From Plasmodium malariae (lineage: Eukaryota > Apicomplexa > Aconoidasida > Haemosporida > Plasmodiidae): 64,000 nucleotides of DNA. Below are positions 59,184 through 64,000 of the stretch, in pieces. The stretch's first letter is position 1; every line of letters begins with the position of its first letter. The notes below the pieces were generated by a model, which was not told the DNA's origin, did no database searches, and saw only the letters and a program-made list of their open reading frames with translations. The stretch covers positions 764,501-828,500 of the forward strand of contig NC_041779.1 in NCBI RefSeq assembly GCF_900090045.1, in the 5' to 3' direction. Both the position numbers and the translations under genes were made by a program.

Positions 59184-60599
59184 TTAAAACTTTTTAACTA
59201 TTTTATCCTTATAATCATATACTGAATTAACTATGTCATTAAAAACTACATTTAAATTTGATCGCATATTGTAATAACTAAATATGTCAGTATTTATTAA
59301 ATTATATTCATCGAGTAACTTAGTGAAATGTATTTTTCCATAAATTTTATTATACATGTCCTGTTCAGAAGAATATTTTTCAAAAAAATATGTTTCAACA
59401 TGAGAATTAAATCGTATGTGTTTATTACTACATTTTTTACTTTTGGAAATATTACCTTCTTCAGTGGAAACGGCTTTTTTTAAAATTGATTTTAACACAC
59501 GCTTCTCTGGTTTGTTGAGCGTTAAAGAATTTGCTTCATTTACGCATGAACTGTTCATATCATTATTACTTTTATCATATATGCCCTTTCTGTTACTAAG
59601 ATCCCTATTCGGTTCGCCACTTAACCATTTCATGTTGTTATTTACTATTACGTAATTCTTGGAGTTATATATTATGTCACAGAGGATCGAAAAAAAACTT
59701 GAATATTTTTGTTTACTTAAATGATTATGAAAATTTAAATTCTTATTTATACGAACGGAGTTTACTTTATCATCAGTGTTTTGTACTCTGTCCCGGGAAC
59801 TATCCTCCCTTTCGCTCATAACTCCATTGACAGCAGCGGTTTCCGCATCCTTATTCTGGTCGGGGGTGTTACACAGCCCAGCATTTTTAACATGTTCATT
59901 GTCAACATCTTCATTATGTTGTTCTGTAAGTTTGCGTTCATCTTTTCCTAACAAGTTATACTTGTTTTTCCTCCAAAAAAAATCACTACTAATATATTTA
60001 TATATACTGTACGATCGTTTTCTATGTTTCTTTCTTTTTTTGGTAACTCCTGCAAGTTCACACGAGTTACAACTATCACTACTACTACTACAGCTACTAC
60101 CTCCATTATTGTTATCACTGTTAATCGAGCAGCTAATGCTATCACCACCTCTATCCTTGCTAATCTCCTCCTTTTCAGTTCTTTCCGCATTAGAACAATT
60201 TATTTCATCAATTGAAGAGCTACATGGAGCACCTTCCTTATGCACATTGCACGTTAAACAACCTGAAATAACATTATTTTTTATGACTGTTAAGTTTCCA
60301 TTGTTTCTTTTTAGCCTTATGGTACTCCTGTTTATGTGTACATTTTTCACTCTATGTTTTATTATATATGAATTTATAATTCTGTTAACTGTTTGTACTA
60401 TAAATACACGTATTAACGAAAATAATCGATTAAAAAATCCTACTATGGTTAGTATTATTAAAAAAGAATAATACACCTTTACACATTTAAACAGCTTTCT
60501 GGGCATATCAATAAAATTCATTGTAAAATTATTTAAATAAAATATTAACATCAAATAAAATAACAGTGTAATATGGGTTTGTAAAATTTTCTCTTCCAT
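59184..60599 (-). CDS. Membrane-anchored protein with PPP1R15-like PP1-docking tail
   Basis: Single exon, 471 residues from ATG 60599. Two hydrophobic segments open it (ITLLFYLMLIFYLNNFTMNF and YYSFLIILTIVGFFNRLFSL), then a long Ser/Asn-rich hydrophilic middle (about 110-370). Near the C-terminus RVLKSILKKAVST precedes NKHIRFNSHVETYFFEKY (392-409). K-H-I-R-F fits the PP1-docking RVxF consensus ([KR]-x-[VI]-x-F), and V-E-T-Y-F-F at the correct spacing fits the adjoining hydrophobic (phi-phi) motif. The order membrane anchor, disordered linker, RVxF-phi-phi is that of GADD34/CReP (PPP1R15), which direct PP1 to eIF2-alpha at the ER. The remaining tail (KIYGKIHFTKLLDEYN) is unique. Seen: motifs and hydrophobic segments. 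Inferred: PP1 binding and eIF2-alpha link. A spliced 5' leader is possible (acceptor GACAG 6 bp before the ATG). Confidence 0.8.
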   Translation of the reverse strand: MEEKILQTHITLLFYLMLIFYLNNFTMNFIDMPRKLFKCVKVYYSFLIILTIVGFFNRLFSLIRVFIVQTVNRIINSYIIKHRVKNVHINRSTIRLKRNNGNLTVIKNNVISGCLTCNVHKEGAPCSSSIDEINCSNAERTEKEEISKDRGGDSISCSINSDNNNGGSSCSSSSDSCNSCELAGVTKKRKKHRKRSYSIYKYISSDFFWRKNKYNLLGKDERKLTEQHNEDVDNEHVKNAGLCNTPDQNKDAETAAVNGVMSEREDSSRDRVQNTDDKVNSVRINKNLNFHNHLSKQKYSSFFSILCDIIYNSKNYVIVNNNMKWLSGEPNRDLSNRKGIYDKSNNDMNSSCVNEANSLTLNKPEKRVLKSILKKAVSTEEGNISKSKKCSNKHIRFNSHVETYFFEKYSSEQDMYNKIYGKIHFTKLLDEYNLINTDIFSYYNMRSNLNVVFNDIVNSVYDYKDKIVKKF

Positions 60600-61194
60600 T
60601 TTTTCCTGTCATAAAATATTTTTTTTTTTTTTTTTTTTTTTTTTGAAAAATAATGGCTACAAAAAAAAAAAATAAATAAATAAATAAAATATATGATATT
60701 ATAATATGTAAAAGGTATACATACACACACATATATACATATATGTATGGTAAACACCCATGAGCGATACTAAATCTGTTTCACTCGAAACGAGAAATAC
60801 ATGTAAAGGATGTATACATAAATGATTGTACATTAAAATGAGGTACTGAAAAATTGTCTTTTTTTTTTCTTTTTTGTCAAGAAATACCATTATTTTCCTG
60901 TACAACTTAAAAAGTTTGTGGTTCGTTAAATACATCCATATATATTTAACTTTAATTATGTTTACTACAAAAGTCTCCTTTAATATCTTATATATATTAT
61001 AAATATTATAATATATATATTACGCGTCATATATTCGTACGTTTTTCTTCCTTCTTCACGTTTAATACTTTTGTGTTTTAACCTCGTACGCATATACAGT
61101 GGGAAAACACATTCGCGTGTCTACATACGGGCATATTTTATTCTTACACAATCGAGCACTCAAACATATGGGTATATATTATGTACACATTTAT

Positions 61195-61285
61195 GCATAT
61201 ATATATTTACACATATGTATATCTACACATATGTATATCTACACATATGTATATCTACACATATGTATATCTACACATATGTTTA
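61195..61285. repeat. Minisatellite, 16-bp unit (atctacacatatgtat)
   Basis: Five copies, the first reading atttacacatatgtat. Confidence 0.9.
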
Positions 61286-61393
61286 ATTATACATATTTAA
61301 TTATATTTACATTATACGTTAGTCAAAAATTTAAATCTATCTCCTTTCCAATATTATATTAACATGGTCATGCAAAAAAAAAAAAAAAAAAAA

Positions 61394-61439
<46 letters not shown>

Positions 61440-61633
61440 CTTGCAAAAACGCATACCACTAGTGATAATAAAAATATATACGTTAATTCAAATAATGGAC
61501 TCATAAAAAGTTGTCATTCATAGATAAATTAAAACAAACTAATGTCAAACGGCACAAATAAAAAGCAGTTCCGTTCCATAAGATTTACATATATATAGTA
61601 TATACATATGTTACATATACATACATATATACA

Positions 61634-61690
<57 letters not shown>

Positions 61691-62772
61691 ATACATACGT
61701 TACATATACATATATGTAAATACCCCAATATTGATACCTACATGTATGCACTGTTCATACGCATCAAATACATGCTGTTATATTAACAAAAGTAAATTAT
61801 TATCTTGTATATATCACCAAGATCACGATGTTTTTCCTTTTATTGAAATACCTAAGTAAAATTTTTTCTGCTAAATTCAGCAAATATATATATATACATA
61901 TATGTATATATTTTTTTTGATAAGGGGGGGGGGAGAATATATGTTTATTCTTGTTTATCACTTGGACTTTTCCCTTCAAATGTTCCTTTCAGCTGTTCCT
62001 CCAGCTGTTCCCTTTTTTTTCCCTTTTTTTTTTTTTTTTTATTATTTTATCGGTTTTTAAACAAATAAACATAATGTTGAAGAAGTTCCAAAATTCGTAA
62101 TTTTCATCTGCATATTTGTACCAGTAAATATTTTATAAAAAATAAAAAAAAAATAAAGAAAAAAGAAAAAATAAACAAAAAATGAAGAAAAAAGAAAAAA
62201 TAAACAAAAAATGAAGAAAAAATATAAAATAAACAAAAAATGAAGAAAAAATAAAAAATAAAAAAAAATAAAAAAAAATAAATAAAAAATAAATAAAAAA
62301 TAAATAAAAAATAAAAAATAAAATAGAAATTAAAAAATAAAAAAAAACTGCGTGGAAACTTAAAGCCCGTTGAAAATATTAAAAAACTAAACGCAAATAT
62401 TAAGTATAATTTATGCTGCAAGTAATCATATAAATTTTACTGTTAAATATGTACATATATATACATTATGTTCGCACTAATATCGTACATAAATAATTTA
62501 TGTATATGTATATATATACATATATTTTATATATTGTTGATTATATTTACTTCTACATTTTTGTATACATTTATATATGTCTTACTGTATGCGTAAATAA
62601 ATGTAAACGTATATTGCTATTCAAATGTTTATACAAAATGGAATAGTAAATATATAAACGTATGCTTAAGTGCACGTATTATATAGAAACAAAAATACAA
62701 ATGCGAGTATTTTTGTAAAATTATATTCTTTTTTCTTATTCCTCTGAAATTTTTTTTACTGTTTTTGTCATT

Positions 62773-62885
62773 TTGCTGCTGTTTTTGCTGCTGTTTTTGC
62801 TGCTGCTTTTGTTGCCGTTTTTGCTGCTGCTTTTGCTGCCGTTTTTGCTGCTGTTTTTGCTGCTGTTTTTGTTTTTATTTTTGTT
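62773..62885. repeat. Minisatellite (tttttgctgctg)
   Basis: About nine 12-bp units (gctgctgtttttgctgctt), trailing into ttttattttcattttcattt. Reads Cys/Phe on plus and Gln/Lys on minus. Confidence 0.85.
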
Positions 62886-64000
62886 TTCGTATTAATCTCA
62901 TTTTCATTTTAATTTTCATTTTCATTTTCATTTTCATCTTTTCAATTTAATTTTACAATAATTTAAATATACATTTTTAAACAAGAAACGTCGCATATAT
63001 AAGTTTTATATATCACGGTGAAAAGGAAAAATAAAGATAAACATGGAAATATACATATTTATTATAATATTATATATATAACAGTATAATATTATACATA
63101 CATTATTCATATGTATATATGTATATATATGTATTATACGTGTACATTTATAGTATGCTTATATTATACATACATTTTATATGTAATATATAAAAAGGGA
63201 AAAAAAAGGGAGCAGTTCAATAAACGTTTGTTTTAACGTTATAATACAATCAGTTTCTTACATGAGTATATATATTTACATATATGTATGTACATATATA
63301 ACATTTAACATATAATGTATAATATATAATTTTTATTACATTATTGTTTACGTTAAAAAGGATTTACATGATGAAATTTTTTTTTATTTTTTTTGTTGCC
63401 TTTGCCTTTTTTTTTTTTTTTTTTTTCCTTTTAACATGTTTAAACGAAAATTTTTAATCCATTGGTTTGTAAAAAAAATGGACAAAATGGGAAAAATGAA
63501 TAATGAAAAGATGAAAAATGCAAAGACGAACTTTATGGTACAATTCTAAATCTGGCAAAAGTAAAAAATTAAAATTTTTTTTTTTTTTTTTTTTGTTAAA
63601 TATCAGTTCGTATGTATAATTATACAAATTTACATACATTTATACGTATATAATATGCATATATATATAATCCACGTAAAAGTATAAAATAATATATTCT
63701 TCCTTCTTTTGCACTTTTTTAACGTAAAAACAAATACCATTTAGACAAATATACAAATATAATCTTTCCTTGCGCAAAAATCAAAAGGTTCAAAAAACAT
63801 TTTTTAATGGTTTCTATGTAGACAACGTAAAATGATTATAACGATTTTGTAAATTCATTTAAATAAATGAAAAGGAGAATTCTGCCTTATAGTTTTTTTG
63901 TACATGTATTTTGTATTATATGTTCATATTCTTTTTACTTTGGTTGAACAAAGAAAAATATGCACATTTTTGCTTATATTTGCTCGTTTTTTCTACAAAC

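Larger units (their letters stand above)
60600..64000. other. 3.4-kb upstream/intergenic region to the window end, no supported gene
   Basis: A minus frame at 60935-60699 (MYLTNHKLFKLYRKIMVFLD...) could be a leader exon of the 59184-60599 gene. Otherwise (TA)n tracts, a G10 run at 61924-61933, an A/T repeat at 62130-62340 and a ttttgctgctg array. Nothing at the right edge can be assigned. Confidence 0.55.

Overview
The window looks like nuclear DNA of a malaria parasite (Plasmodium, not one of the GC-rich vivax/knowlesi group). The DNA is extremely AT-rich. Intergenic stretches are packed with (TA)n, poly-A/poly-T and minisatellites. Proteins carry long Asn/Lys/Ser-rich inserts, and genes have short phase-consistent GT-AG introns. 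From memory, a PK1-type kinase, a 2-oxoglutarate dehydrogenase E1 gene and a Prh1-like helicase lie close together on P. falciparum chromosome 8, so this is probably the syntenic block; the species cannot be fixed without a search.

Layout: (1) 1-1459, 5' part of a minus-strand gene running off the left edge. (2) 6579-9890 (+), DHX33/Prh1-like DEAH helicase, four exons, with a one-base frame break in a poly-A tract. (3) 10634-11413 (-), small basic protein with a conserved beta-rich domain. (4) 13538-17000 (-), GSK3/PK1-type kinase, two exons. (5) 22231-24604 (-), five-exon dynamin/EHD-like GTPase. (6) 30088-35585 (+), ~1,675-residue membrane protein, three exons, with a one-base frame break in a 24-bp repeat. 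(7) 36873-39260 (+), plastid-type HAD protein with a secretory leader. (8) 40253-43539 (-), mitochondrial 2-oxoglutarate dehydrogenase E1. (9) 45686-47519 (-), secreted or membrane protein with an HNH-like Cys/His cluster. (10) 50303-52717 (-), YIF1 with a long Asn-rich head. (11) 55706-57492 (-), probable mitochondrial protein. (12) 59184-60599 (-), membrane-anchored protein whose tail resembles the PP1-docking region of PPP1R15 (GADD34/CReP).

The gaps between these genes are large (up to about 5 kb). In several I could assemble short spliced reading frames whose splice sites and phases agree: 5730-6413 (-), 12231-12465 (+), 19801-20071 (+), 47825-48939 (-) and 53714-54412 (+). They are hypotheses. 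In such AT-rich DNA any slightly GC-richer patch tends to be open in several frames, and I met that repeatedly.

Functional themes are organelle metabolism (E1 in the mitochondrion, HAD probably in the apicoplast, two or more transit-peptide proteins), signalling (kinase, putative PP1 regulator), membrane traffic (YIF1, dynamin-like GTPase) and RNA processing (helicase). Genes are independent eukaryotic units, not operons. I saw no rRNA, tRNA, CRISPR array, transposon or telomeric repeat.
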